64,000 nucleotides of DNA from Argyresthia goedartella (Eukaryota > Arthropoda > Insecta > Lepidoptera > Argyresthiidae): the NCBI GenBank assembly GCA_949825045.1, contig OX463816.1:15061579-15125578 (forward strand), given 5' to 3'. Within the stretch, counting starts at the first letter, position 1, and each line of letters begins with the position of its first letter. A model generated the notes under the pieces. The model was not told the DNA's origin. It was given only the letters and a program-made list of their open reading frames with translations, and did no database searches. The position numbers and the translations under genes were made by a program. This document shows positions 22,601-34,958 of this stretch, in pieces.

Positions 22601-25600
22601 CCCCGAGAAAACTCGGGTTTCATCTCTATTCTCCATTTGAGAGCCCATTCACCGAGGTCGGTTACTGCTTTCTGGAGTATTTGACAAACGCGCGCCCTCT
22701 TTCTACTGGTGTGATAGAGCGCCGTATCCGTCGGCGCAAAGAGCTAGCTCGACGTATGGCGTGCGGAGGACGTCTTGGACGCTAAGTGAGAAGAGGGTAG
22801 GGGAGAGAACTGAGCCTTGCGGGACTCCGGCGGCTATGGGGTGGGGTTTAGAGCGCAATTTTCTATCGCATGGGAACAATCTCATCGGAATTGAGGTATT
22901 TACTGAATTTAAAAATGGCAGTGAGACTTGGGGGCTGGAGACAAAGTCATTCATGCGAGTACCTCAGAACTCTCGCATGCATCTGGTAACCTCTCGTCGG
23001 AGGCGACGCATTTGTTTCCTGTGATTGTCTGAAGGACAGTTATCATAATCTCTTTGTGCCGCATACTTTGCACTTGCAGCACTTTGCAGGGCTTCATTGA
23101 GACTATTGCCTATGTCAGATATTCTGGCTGGCTTCTAGTTGGGCTCTATTGTCAATTTCTGTCGTGATATCTTATCTTGGGTCCGGTTGGCTGAGAGCTT
23201 GTTTGAATTTCCGGTTGTTAATAACGGTCCTGGTTTCAGCCGGTCGGTCGAATGGCCTGCCGAGTTTGTATAAGACCGGTCCGTGATCCGAGTTAAGCTC
23301 GCTAAGAATACTTATGTCCCTGACTGGGAGGCTAATGTTTTTAAAATTGCTGTAGGAGAGAAAGTCTGGTCTGTGGTCACTTATGTAATGGGTACTGGGT
23401 CGGGGCATAGGGAGCTATGACTTCGCAGTCATCGAGGGATTTGAGAAGTCTGTGTATGGTCCGTCCGTTGGTATTTGTCTCGTTAAAGTTCCATTGCTGG
23501 TGCTTGCTGTTGAAGTCACCGGCTAGGATATCTTTACTACCTAGTCCTTAGAGGGCTTTGATATCATTAGCTATCATTTTCTCTCCGGCCGGCAGATAGA
23601 CTGATGCCGGCCGGTGAGAAAATGATAGCTAATGATATGACAATGGGATCGTGACCTGACATTGCGATGTGGATGGCAGTTGGGGGGTTTCTTTAAGGGA
23701 TAAGTGCAGAGAACGTTTATAATAGATGGCGGTGCCGCCTTTGGGGTTTTTGGGTCGGTCCTGAGTCGGTAAGCGGTCACTACGAAGGAGATTATATTTG
23801 GCTATATTAAAGCGCCTATGTTTGGGTTTGACGTAGGTTTCTTGGACCGCGAGGATATCTATTTGATGTCTATTGAGAAGATCGGCGACTTATCTCTGTT
23901 TGAGAAGGCTATGGCATAAATTGTTGGTCTTTGTCCGTCCGTTTGTCGTATTTATTTGAATGGGCGTACTATATACATGATCAAGATTTTAGGTAAAAAG
24001 AGTGGCCTGGTAGTTGGGGTAGGCGACAAAAGGGGTGCGCCTGAAGGAGGCGACGTTTGGGGGATATAGTCTGGGGAGGTCGAGGAGGCTTGGGATTAAT
24101 GGCCTCGGTGGGGGGTCGAATTTACGAGCAATTTATGCAATGGAAGGCAAACAAAAATACAAATACATTTTCTGAAGATTACTTGTATATATAAAATAAT
24201 TTGTATTATTTCCTCCCAATGTTTGAGAAAATCAGTATAATCCTATTCGGAAACCGGGATTACCCAGCTCGGTTTCTTTGTCGGGCCTCGGCATAAGTCT
24301 CGGCCCGACAACCACCTAGTCATGCAATCCCTTACTTTCCGAGCCTCGGCAATAATGTACTATTGTGTGAAGACGTCACTTTATTATGCGTGATGTTTGC
24401 ATGACCTGTGTAACATGATATGTGTAATCATTTCAGATGGCAAGCCCATGCTCCGACAAGGGGAGACAGGGGACTGGATCGGCACATTCGAGGGCCACAA
24501 AGGTGCGGTGTGGGGTGTAGCCCTGAGTGAAGATGCCAACATAGCCGCCAGCGGGGCTGCAGACTTCACTGGTCAGTTTGTATTCAAACATAAATTGAAT
24601 AAAGTTTGTTAAAAATTTGCATTTCAACAGAGGGATATTTGAATTAGGTGCCTTATCAATTCATGGATAATATAAAGGCATAGCCAATGTCCAAGATGTA
24701 TAAGAATTTTATTTATGTATAACGTATACAAGATGTACATTAATTTATAAATTTTAAACAAAATACAACATCAACAATCCGCGCAACGCATTGTCTGTCA
24801 GATATATAGGTATCCTATAAGGCATACGTCACAGCGGCACCGAAAGTAGGCCTGCCTTAGATGCATCTAATAAGTCTAACATGGCCTCAGTGAAAAATGG
24901 ATTTAATTCAAGATATCATCTGTTTAAAGGTTTTATCCAAATACCTCATTTTTTACACTGAGTGCCAGGCATTTCTTGGATAGCCGCCTCTTTGTTAGTT
25001 TTTTTAAATTTCTACCACAAGTGTCATTTTTATTACAAGCAGGCCTACCTTCGGTGTCAGTGTGATTGTGACGTATGCCTTCGGACTCCCTATATGTTGC
25101 TCAAGTACATACATAGTTTCGATATATGTAGTATTTAACGTATGACTGTAAATACAGTTTTTTTTCGACAAAAAATATTGGTTTTGCCTGACTGAATTAC
25201 TTTATAACGACAAAAAATGAGCGCGACTAGAAATACTGGCTTCGCCTGACAATGTTACTGAATTGCGCGACTAGAAATTCGACAAAAAAGCAACTAGAAA
25301 ACCTTAATTCGAGTATCATTAAATACAACACGAGTCTTGGATTTTGTTGGTCTTACATGTTCAACCTAACACGAAGAATAAAGGTTCATCTACTAGTCTT
25401 TATTTAGCCCATAAGCGATGGCTAAACATTGAGTAATTTTGTCGCGCAAATTAGTATTTTTTTCGCTCATTTCAGGAAATTCATGGCCATTTGCTCAATT
25501 AGTATTTATTCGGTCATTTTATTATACCCCTTTCGATATGGATCTAATTTGAACTGGAAGTCCCTAACTTTAAGTGCATCTTTTGACATGCACTTTTTCT

Positions 25601-28600
25601 ATGGATGAAGCAAATTTATTACAGTAATGAAATCTTCGTCATTTCTCAATTTTACTTTCTTATTCAATATTGAGAGCTTGAATCTGTGACAGTACGTAAG
25701 TAGAAAAATCGTGACGACATTTGATAGATGATTTTGTGATGTATGTATCCTTAAATCTAGGCTATGCTAAACAATTTTTAAATTAATATTGAAATAACCA
25801 AGAGCCTACTACCCAACAGCCAAGATCTGGGACGCGCGGTACGGCGAGGTGGTGGAGACGTTCGCACACGAGCACATTGTCAAGAGCGTCAACTTCAACG
25901 AAGACGACACACTACTCCTTACCGCCAGCAACGAGAAACTGCTGAGGGTGTTTGATCTCAACAGGCCGGATGCTGGAGGTGGGTACATCACATCTTGTTA
26001 CATTTTTTCTCGAAAAAACAAATAATATAAGAATTGCCCGGCCCAAAGGTGTTCATTACACTGGCTGTGTTACCGCGCGGCACAGCGAGCGAGTTCCTCT
26101 GGTGGGTCAAGTTTTTTTTTTGTTGGAGGGAGAAAAAATGGAATTACCCATGCCCAGGAGTCAGACCCCCCTGCTATGTCCGGGTCCCTACACATTCAGC
26201 GGGCATCAGCTGGTGTAGTATACGGACTAAAAACAACCCCTTTTTGTTGTGTGACAGTGATCGATAATCGATTTGACTGTGCGCCATGGTAGCTCTGGGC
26301 CACGAAAGCCCCGGAGCGTTAGTTAAATACTCGGTCCCTCAAGCGGCGCCCAATGTCCTTGATAAAGGCCCTGCCTTGCGAACCCTGCGCCCCGGTGGTC
26401 TCGACGGACAAGGAACAAACAGATAACTCCCCTTTCCACTAATCAGTAAATTGATCTAAAGAACTTCAATCAATCAAATCAGCCCACATTTACCCACCGA
26501 TGGGCATAGGCCTCGTCTTGACTACGCCATCCACTCCGGTCCTGTGCCTCCTGCAGCCACTGATTGCAGCTATGACGGTGATATCGTCCGTCCACCTAGC
26601 TGGTGGTCAGCCCACTGGACGCCTTGCAACAAAGAAAAATAACTTCCCATAGAGATAAATAATGGTTGTATCCTAGAGCCAAAAACATTGTCAGTAGATA
26701 ATTATACCTCAAGTCATTGTTTCTCAAAATGTATCTATTAACCTCTCCAAAACCGAGGGTAGTTGGGACGGGTCGCTATTTTGAACCATGGTATTAAAAA
26801 TTTAAAACCTATAACGGAAAAGTGGTGGTATTCAAGAGGTTAATAGATTGTGGCGGGTCGGGTTCTACCAATGAAGGAAGGAACGACGAAACACCAAAAA
26901 AGCATACATAATATAACTAAGGTCTGGATTCATAACCGACACTCAAAGTTCGACGGACATTCAGTCATGCTGTCGATTGCTATGACTTTTAAGCTGGTGC
27001 ATTGGGACTTAATAGTAGATTAGCTATATTTAATCCTGAACGTAACGAAGGACTCCAGATTTAACTCCCGAGCGCAGCGGGAAAAGGTATGGGAAACGGC
27101 AACAAATATAATAACCACCAAAATAACTATGTACCCAAAATGGGTAAATGATCTCCAAAAGTTGCAGAAAATATCAGGGCAGAAATACTGCAGTAGCTTA
27201 GGTGAAGGGTAAAGGGGTGAGCGAAGCGAAGCCCCCTTTATCCTTCGGGTTAGGTGGAACATGTAAGAACAACAAAAATACTTAAAACATAAAATGAAGT
27301 TTGGTGTTCATTTATCCAAACACAATTTGGTGGTGTTTACTAATTCTGACGGTCGTTTCGAATTGATTGGTAGTAAATTTTTGAATTTTTGGGTGATCTT
27401 TTAAACATAAGCCATGGGAAAAGGCGTGACGTTCTATTATGTTTGTTGCTTGAAAAAAAGTTTATATATGTTTATACTGTCCACACGTGTTCCAGCCATC
27501 GAGAAGATCCCCGCCCACACCAGCAGCATCCGCCACGCCGTGTTCCTGCACAACTCGCGCGTCGCGAGCGTCAGTGACGACAACACCCTGCGAGTGTTCG
27601 ATCGCAAGTCCGGAGAGGTATGTCGCCCCCACAAAACATTACTCTAGGTAGACGCGGCACATGCACCTATCGACTGTTCACAGCTGTTTTACCTCTGACA
27701 CGTGTCATCACACAACACAGGAAGTAAGGGACAAAGCTGTGCGTCAAACTCGTGAAAAAGGAAAGTCTCCCTTTACTTTTTTAAGCGAAATAAAGAGTCC
27801 CTTATTTCATATCATAATTAATAATTTCTGTGTTGCACACAATCAACATTGAGAAATCACATAAATAGTGCACAAGGGCGAGCTTCTCTCTAACAAGAGA
27901 TCTCTTCCAGCATACCACGTAAGGATGAGATGGGTTGATTGTGGAGCTGGGGACCTGTGTACTGTAAAAATAATAATTTACCTAATACTATGTAATCCTA
28001 TATAATAAGTAACCCTAATTAAGATATAAACTACATATACTACGAGTACTTACACAAATTCATAATAATGTATGATACAAATATGCTAAACATAGATAAA
28101 ACATATATATATATATATATCTAAATAGATACAAATATAATATGCTAAACTTAGATATAACATATATAAATCTAAATAGATACAAATATAATATGCTAAA
28201 CTTAGATAAAACATATATAAATCTAAGTAGATACATAATAAAACCTGAAGAGAAAGGAAGTGCTTTTTACGCGAGATTTTTATATATTTAAAGTTGGACT
28301 GTCCAGTGTCCATGATTGTGTAGGGGAGTGCATTCCACAGCCGAATGGCCTGGATTCTAAATACGTGTTCATAGGATGCGGTGTCATGTCGAGGAGTTGT
28401 GAGCATGGATACTGTGTGAGATCTCCGAAGCCTGCTGGAAGACAAAAAATCGAAACGGTCTCACAAGAAGCATGGATAGCTTGGATTCCATAGAATGTTG
28501 TTAAGGAAATTGAGGATGAGAGAATCCCGTCGAAGACGGAACGGCAGCCACTTCGACTCTCTGCGATGCTGCGATACATGGTCATATTTGCGCAACCCGA

Positions 28601-31600
28601 AGATGAACCGGATCCCGAGATTTCGAAGTAGTTCGAGTTTATTCAGTAGTTCTTCGTTAGCACTTACCCAGCAGACATCGGCATAATCGAAGGGGCGTAT
28701 AAGGAGAGACTGAGTGAGAGACTCATTTCCTGTGTTTTGATGAAATGTCAGAGGCATGTCAGAGGCAAAACAACTGTGCACGGAGTAAATACTTCGAGTG
28801 TCAACCAATAGGTGTTCTGCACCACTGGTTAGTCGCTCTTAGGCCTCTTAGGTAAGAGTGTATTTAGTATGACTGTTCTAACTGGCAGATGTTTATTGTT
28901 CTACAAAATTGACTAGGTTGGCTCACATACATATTAGGATGCTTACGGTGTTTACTTTTATGTCTGGTCTGTGATTATTCCATTAATATAATAAACAGCG
29001 TGATGCCCGAAACATCGTCTGCGAAGGCTAAGGAATTGTCATTTTATGATTATTATTATTTGCCAATATCTTCCCACTTCTGGCCAAATGCCTGTGTTCC
29101 CCTTTTCCACTCTTCACGCTCCTGGGCCCGCAGACAAGATGCAAAATGCAAATAGTACTCGCGCAAAACGCTAAATGATTTGGCATTTCCAGACGAAAAG
29201 TCAACATTCTGAACAACTCACTAAGAAATCGATTTGATCAGATCAACTTTATTTTCACTTCACCGTTCAAATCGGTCGGCCGTTCGGCCCAAAATATAAA
29301 AAAAATACCATGTTCGCTTAGCTGCCACAGTATAAAATAATCTACATCCTACAAGCAAATAAATTGTTTTTATCACAGTTGAGTATTTAGCCCAGACCCC
29401 ATACTTAATCGCCCATGGTCCTTTAGATGGAAGAGAAAACTGTTTGCCGAACTGTCAGCCGTAATGCGAAAAAAGCAAACAAACAGAAACGGCCTACACA
29501 GCAGGGGACTGATGCTGGATCAGAACACTGTTTAATGTTTGTAAAGTCTGTCTGTAACAACGCGAAGTATTCATAAGCGTATAGATAATCTCGAAGGTCC
29601 CTTGTAACATAATAATAACTATTGCCTCTTACTAATGACCTTTAGTGAAATGTCATACCAGTTTGTCTCGGGATTACTGCCTGACTCATGCTATTTATTT
29701 TTATGTCCTTTCACTAGGTATTGCGAAACATTTTAATGAACTGGGGCGAAACAGTATCTTTTCGCCCTTGCTATTGAAACATTTCAAAGCAAGGCTGAAT
29801 TATTTAAAACTTGCATGTTCTGAATTCCGAATTTACTGTACAAAAATGGGAATTTCTTACATTCAGATTGTTTAAAGTATGGGCCAGATGTGATAGCCAG
29901 AAGAACAGACGTATCTCATCATTGCTCTGCTTTTTTTAGCGCCTCTCCACAACTAGAGGTTGGCGGTCATCATATTTCTAGACTAATACCTGACATAAAT
30001 ATCGATTTTAGATTTGGTTGGTTAATCCAAAAATTACTCATCCATTTTGTTCGAATTCTAGGTCACTTACTATTGAGTATTTGTATTGGCCCATATGCGT
30101 CGGAACGCACAACACGTGTTGCTTTTACTGCCCCAAATAGTCTAAAACTACTTGTACATTTTCAGGAGGTGAATTGCGTAGAATTCCCAACGGTGCCAAA
30201 TAGCTTGGAACTGTCAAGAGACGGAGCCATACTAACTGTAGCTCACGGTAAGCATCTTTACGAATAAATAAACCTAGCCCATGAATGTCCCCCCAAGGAG
30301 GTAAAGGCTTAAAATAGTGCCATTGCTTAGTGAGGATGATGTTGAGGCCAACTTCATTGTCAAATGTTCTGTCGGCACAGATTTATGATTAGCCAATATA
30401 ACCAAAATAAATAACTAAATAAAAAAACACCCCCGACATAGGCAATCAAAGAAACCTTAAATCTAAAATTTGCACCACTTTTTTAATAACACATGGCTCA
30501 AAACCATCGCAGGGGAGTCTACAGACAGACGGACAGGCGCTTCAATCTTATAAATGCCCTCTTTTTTCGTCGGGGATTAGGTAGTTTATTTCTTATCTTT
30601 AATATACGCCGATGTAATCTCCCCAACAGTAAATACACAATAACCACACGACACTTGTAACCAATGGATAGACAGAGCCATGCGTCAGTCTCCCTTTCAT
30701 TTTCTAAGCGAAACAAGGACAAGAAGTTCGTCACATAGCTCTGTCCCTTACTTACAAGTGTTACGGTTACTGTGCTGTATCCCGCAGGTACAAACGTCGC
30801 GTTCTACTCTACGGATAACATGCGCAAGATGCGGGAGTACCCGGTCCCGACCGTGTGCTACAGCGCCTCGCTGTCCCCGTCCCGCGCTTCCTTCGTCTGC
30901 GGGGGAGAGGACCTCAAGCTGTACAAGTACGACTACAACTCGGGCAACGAGATTGGTGAGTGTGTCACGAGTGAAGAGAGGGATTCGAGGTTGAGCGGGG
31001 GTAGCCGGTCCCGACCATGTGCTAAAGCGCCCCACTGTCCTCGTCCCGCGCTTCGATCGTCTGCGGGGGGAGGACCTCAAGCTCCAACTCGCGTAACGAC
31101 ATTGGTGAGTTCAGCGTCACGAGTGTAGAGAGGGATTCAAGCCGGCGTACCCTGTCCCGACCGTGTGCTATAGCTCCACACAGTCGCCGTCCCGCTCTTC
31201 CTTTGTCTGCGGGGGGAGGATCTGAAGCCGTTCAAGTACGCCTGCAACTCGGGCAACGAGATTGGTGAGTTCAGCATCTCGAGTGTAGAGAGGGATTCAA
31301 GCTTGAGACAGTTTTATTATTCATATCGGAAAAGAACATGTTTCACTGAATAGGAGGAACCATCAGCGAACTAGCATATCACCTGACAGAACTCTTAGCT
31401 CCTGATTCGCTTAATCGATGCGAAAAAAAACATGCAGTGACATTTGATGCGATGCGATATCTCACAACCTTGTTGGATCTAATATTGGACTTACCCGATC
31501 CATGAAATAAAACTACCTATGGGATTTTTTAAACCCCTAGATAAACAGACAGATAGTTTTGTTTGACATTTCACAGGTACAAATTCTATCAAATTCCTCA

Positions 31601-31896
31601 AACAAACGTCAAAAAAGTCTAGTCAGGCATACAGATAAACGTGAGGATGGAAATCCGGCCGCTGATCAAATAGCGGATACTTACTGCAACACCGTTCCCC
31701 AGAAACAAACAAAGGCCACTTCGGACCCGTCCACTGCGTCCGGTGGTCGCCAGACGGCGAGCTGTACGCCACCGGGTCGGAAGACGGCACGGTCCGGCTC
31801 TGGCAGTCGACACCCGGACGGGTCTACGGTCTCTGGCGGCGCAGCACGGATATGCCGCCGCAGCAGAACGGCTTCAAGGAGGTCGCTGCTAACTGA
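19638..31896 (+). CDS. STRAP: STRAP, WD40 serine-threonine kinase receptor-associated protein
   Basis: Seven coding exons: 19638-19752, 24437-24571, 25820-25978, 27496-27617, 30166-30247, 30788-30955, 31703-31896. All joins are GT-AG and in phase, giving 975 nt and 324 aa ending in TGA at 31894. Conserved blocks include [60 protein letters not shown] and [19 protein letters not shown]. Vertebrate STRAP is about 350 aa; the shortfall is in the C-tail. Family role: seven-bladed WD40 scaffold that binds TGF-beta receptors and Smad7 and is part of the SMN/unrip complex in snRNP assembly. Intron 1 (4.7 kb) carries a Jockey LINE; intron 6 carries two degenerate copies of exon 6. The 3' end was not located. 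Confidence 0.97.
21060..21167. repeat. Dispersed repeat, copy 1
   Basis: Shares CCCTACACATT ... GGCATCAGCT ... GTGTAGTATA ... GGACTAAAA with 26176-26287 in the same orientation. Both are in STRAP introns. Class unknown. Confidence 0.65.
21480..24115 (-). mobile_element. Jockey-type LINE, decayed
   Basis: Minus-strand pieces in order: endonuclease ([12 protein letters not shown] near 23870; [10 protein letters not shown] near 23290), reverse transcriptase ([15 protein letters not shown] near 22835, with a damaged ADD motif), [11 protein letters not shown] near 22485, and the C-terminal [11 protein letters not shown] near 21970. Frames are interrupted repeatedly, and a 34-bp inverted duplication interrupts the endonuclease at 23561-23638. 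The 3' UTR extends toward 21480. It lies in STRAP intron 1, antisense. Confidence 0.88.
23561..23638. repeat. 34-bp inverted repeat with 10-base loop
   Basis: Arms 23561-23594 and 23605-23638 match at 33 of 34 positions, containing the core CCGGCCGGCA and its complement around GATAGACTGA. It lies inside the LINE endonuclease region, where it breaks the frame. Confidence 0.9.
24278..24311. repeat. 10-bp GC-rich hairpin in STRAP intron 1
   Basis: TTGTCGGGCC (24278-24287) and GGCCCGACAA (24302-24311) are perfect complements around a 14-base loop. It is about 125 bases upstream of exon 2. Function unknown. Confidence 0.5.
25200..25530. repeat. Dispersed GAGCGA/GACTAGAAA repeat, inverted relative to 11836-12070
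   Basis: The reverse complement of about 25440-25530 shares GAATAAA, GCAAATGGCCATGAA and CTGAAATGAGCGAAAAAAA motifs with the PGAP1-intron copy. It lies in STRAP intron 2. Confidence 0.55.
26176..26287. repeat. Dispersed repeat, copy 2 of the 21060 family
   Basis: Same blocks as 21060-21167. It is followed by a GC-richer stretch (GGCCACGAAAGCCCCGGAGC) not shared with copy 1. Confidence 0.65.
26460..26640. repeat. LINE-tail-like dispersed repeat
   Basis: Contains GATGGGCATAGGCCTC, CGCCATCCACTCCGGTC and GATATCGTCCGTCCACCTAG, blocks I associate with a common lepidopteran LINE 3' region. No frame is retained. Confidence 0.45.
26738..26843. mobile_element. TTAA-flanked MITE, copy 1
   Basis: TTAA|CCTCT ... 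AGAGG|TTAA with internal blocks ACCGAGGGTAGTTG and AACGGAAAAGTGG shared with 42685-42812. TTAA duplication is typical of piggyBac-related elements. Confidence 0.75.
27098..27414. repeat. Unclassified three-copy element, copy A
   Basis: Shares with 38321-38665 and 60244-60598 the run from GGCAACAAATATAAT through CAAAAGTTGCA, ATATCAGGGCA, a G-rich/C-rich hairpin (TAAAGGGG ... CCCCTTTA around GAGCGAAGCGAAG) to TTAAACATAAGCC. No frame. Possibly a non-autonomous Helitron or similar; the ends do not settle it. Confidence 0.75.
27724..27800. repeat. Fragment of the 30651 MITE family
   Basis: Shares AGTAAGGGACA, GTCTCCCTTT and TAAGCGAAA blocks with 30651-30762. It directly follows STRAP exon 4. Confidence 0.5.
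28077..28245. repeat. Three tandem AT-rich units of about 57 bp
   Basis: ATATGCTAAACTTAGAT and ATCTAAATAGATACAAAT blocks repeat three times, the first with an expanded TA run. It adjoins the 3' side of a minus-strand LINE fragment. Confidence 0.75.
28246..28770 (-). mobile_element. LINE 3' fragment (Jockey/CR1 type)
   Basis: Minus-strand frames contain the post-RT blocks [42 protein letters not shown] and [11 protein letters not shown], with one frame change between them. It lies in STRAP intron 4. Confidence 0.85.
29202..29259. repeat. Half-copy of the 43371-43599 fold-back MITE arm
   Basis: CATTCTGAACAACT ... ATCGATTTGATCAGA ... CTTTATTTT matches one arm of that element. The partner arm is absent here. 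Confidence 0.6.
30651..30762. mobile_element. Small MITE with ACACTTGTAA inverted ends
   Basis: ACACTTGTAA (30651-30660) pairs with TTACAAGTGT at the right end, and inner AGAGC blocks also pair. It ends about 25 bases upstream of STRAP exon 6. Confidence 0.6.
31001..31264 (+). pseudogene. Two degenerate tandem copies of STRAP exon 6
   Basis: 31001-31104 and 31146-31264 repeat the 3' two thirds of exon 6 (CCCGACC.TGTGCTA, TCGTCTGCGGGG, GAGGA.CT.AAG) with indels. Each is followed by the same GTGAGT donor and AGAGAGGGATTC intron start as the true exon. Donor positions are 30956, 31105 and 31265. Neither copy keeps the exon-6 acceptor or an intact frame. Confidence 0.85.
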
Positions 31897-31934
31897 CCCG
31901 CGGATTACGGCGTGCAGGTGGGTGGAGCAAAGAG

Positions 31935-32128
31935 GTGGCACACGCAATGTTTATATATACAGACATGCTACATTACTTCTGGGCATAATATCATTTACAA
32001 TACAGGCAATATGGAACCAGAAACAGCAACGTCACAAACGTAACATCCAAGGCCTGGGTTTTTTTTCTTCCTCCCCAGCAAGGAAGCACAGGCTCGACCG
32101 CAACTCCACAGAGGTCGTCTCTAGAGCC
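31935..32128 (-). repeat. Degenerate tRNA-derived SINE
   Basis: Shares ACAGGCA.ATAT, GAAACAGC.ACGTCAC, AACATCCAAG and CACAGAGGTCGTCT with the clearer SINE at 61540-61757, same orientation. It starts about 40 bases after the STRAP stop codon. Confidence 0.6.
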
Positions 32129-33954
32129 TACGAGGAGTTGTACAGATCTGTTAACTAAAGCTGGAACGTTCACAGTACTCACACTAATGCAATTTCACTA
32201 TACAGTATGTTTAAAATGGAATGATTTTATTCTAACCTCGAATTAGATAAACAATCACAATAACGCGCGTCGATTGACAGGTGACACACAGATCACTCTA
32301 TATTTATAAGCAGTAGCAAAACCAAAACAATAACTGTCTCCTACTCATAAGTTTGACCGCGCGCGAGAGAAACAGACAGAGTATTTTTGTTGCCCATGCA
32401 GTGCAACGACACTACACAAGTGCAACGTATAAATGTGTGGAAAGTGCCAGCTTTAGTTAACCGATCTGTAAAGAGCCTACGTGTATCGAGCTATGTCTAA
32501 AGGTTCAGGCTGCGATAAAGAAAAGGGTTTAATGAACTTTAGCCACAGCCCGATATTATGTGTTCGCATTAACCTCCGCGACAAGTGTATCATTATTTCA
32601 CTCACATCTCAACGCTTCTTGTGCAGCATTTTAGGTATACAGCCCTTTATACCCTAAATTCAAAATTACTGGACCAAAATCACAGTAGTTTTAATGTTGC
32701 AAGCTTGTTCTAAGACTAAAAACTTGCAAAAATTGTTACAGTACAATCGGAAAATATCGATTCGATCAGAAAAATACGTCGATTGGTTTATTTGATAATT
32801 TAATATTATTATTTTCTTCTTGTGTCAGTCGTTTTCTTTAATTATTTATATTTTCTACTTTTCTGCGTTTGTTTATCTAAATTATGTTGTAGTCTGTATT
32901 ATTTATGCTACTTCGTATCAAAAAACTTACGTTTCAACAGTTACCTCAAAAATAATGAATTTCGGAATTAATCGAATAACCATTATTAATTAACGGACCA
33001 ACTGAGACGGCAACCTACCAACTGTCATTTTGGTCCAGTTATGTTGATTTCAGGTACAGTTAGATTTTTAGTTGCGACTTTGTGTATGCCATAAGCACAT
33101 GCTTGCTATACATTTTAAAGAGCGAAAAAAATGCTCTGGCCTTGGTTTTCGTGATGTTTTTGGCGTCGGGAAAGCGCAAATACTTTTTGACTTATGAAAA
33201 AATGGGTGGAACATATGACATCTAAAATGTATGGGCCAGTCACCAGATGATTGTCTATTAACGTGGTGACTCGAGCGGCTGTTTTGTTTTTCAAGTTATT
33301 TGATCCATCCAAGAGTTGAAGTCAAGTCAGACGTCGATGCAAGGCGACTGTACAGGGAACCTTTTATTTACTAGCCAACCGGTGAATGATATAACTCTTG
33401 TTGAACAAACAACCCTTAAGACGGTAGTTCGAAATGACCTAAAACGAATTTATGGATGAATATATTTTTGGGTTCTGGCCTGCTGGGTAAGGGTATTGAA
33501 ATTTTTAATGGACTGGTTGTGCCTACAAATGTTTTTTCTTTTGTTCCAGGAATAAAGTGATCTCTGCAAGTGCAATTCAAAATTAAACGCTTCTCGGTGA
33601 TATCACGGTGTGATCGGTGTTGTCTCAGAGCAAACGGTATCTGAAATCCTGAGAGGGGCTGCATGAAATGAAGACATTTACCCTGATAGATTTTCGTGCT
33701 CTTTATTTATAGTGACGCCTTGTTTTTATACTCAGAAGCATTGTATATGTACCTATTTAATTTGTAAACAAACGGAAACCGAATAGACTTGACATGCAAC
33801 AAAGTAAAAATAAAACAATTTGTAAATAACTGTGTAGTTTTATTTAGAAAACTTGTCTACAATACTACGAGTACGTTGCTTAGCTTCGAGTTTGTTATGA
33901 TTACAGAGTATTATCGCCCAAAACATTGCGCTCCTAATACTTTTTGTAAGCTGA
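32129..33954. other. Intergenic between STRAP and the peroxidase gene, no gene seen
   Basis: AT-rich. An 82-codon minus-strand frame at 33416-33664 is not recognised. An AATAAA at about 33809 could serve an upstream plus-strand transcript, but it is nearly 2 kb past the STRAP stop. Confidence 0.4.
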
Positions 33955-34660
33955 TGAATTCATAATTCATAATTCTTTATTGTACACAGATATTTAAAAA
34001 CATAAATTGTTCTCCTCAATATCTTAAATGGTGCGTGGTCGTGCTGGCTTCTTAGCCCGATTGTGGTTTTTGAGCTGTTACTGTATATTGTAATGCTGTT
34101 TCGCTTTGGTTTTTATAGTATTTTCAAAAGTCATTCGCTATAGTTTCGTATTCTACCTAATAGGAATTCTGTTTTTATGCGATCGATTCCAATAATAGCT
34201 TTTGGCACTTCTTCGAGTGCCTTTGCTGGAATACTGCCGTGTCCTTTATCTGCTAGCTGCTTTGTCCATTCCATTGTCCTGAACTGTTTAGCCATATGGC
34301 TGCAGATTTAGCCACCTTCTGTACAAATAGGTCCCATGTTGGTATACCTACCATGATTTCTATCTTCATGCAGCCTGTGCATACAAAACACTGCTCACTT
34401 CTGGTCATGCATAGTTCATAGAAGCCTCGCCGCCACACATGTGGCGACCACAAGACACTACAAGACGTGGCTGAAGCGCGCTTCGACTGAAAAGGGATGG
34501 GTTAATCGCACGAGTGGCTTGTGTCAGCGTTTTGTGGCGCCATAAGAAGCGAGCAACGGCGATTTGTAACGTGTGGCGGCAACCGCAGCGTTTACAGTGT
34601 GCGGCGAGTCCATATAAAATGTACTCACTACGATATGTGGTCCGTGTACGCCGAGACAAC
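33955..34660 (-). mobile_element. Decayed LINE remnant
   Basis: Minus-strand blocks MVGIPTWDLFVQKVAKSAA and QIKDTAVF are LINE-like (region after the RT domain), and a LINE-like AT-rich end lies near 33960. Low certainty for the exact limits. Confidence 0.45.
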
Positions 34661-34958
34661 CTAACTTACTAACTTACCTAGGATTTACTAACCTCGACAC
34701 TAAGATAACGATAACGATGATCCTAGGTTCAGTAATTTGAGTTTGTCGTTAAAAATCAAAGGATTATAATGTGACGTATTTTTACGTGTTACCTTTACGA
34801 TGGTATGAAACCCTTCGTGTGCTAGTCCGGCACGCACTTGACTGGTTTTTATTTTCTGACGAATAATACCCGAAAAGGGTCCATAATAGAGACTGTTATT
34901 AAATTTTAAGACCTTATTTATACATTATGGTGCAATAAAGTTTTGATTTGATTTGATA

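Noticed and set aside
31559..32158. 199-codon plus-strand frame around the last STRAP exon
   Set aside because: Wrong frame: the in-phase reading from the acceptor at 31702 gives the conserved STRAP C-terminus and a stop at 31894.
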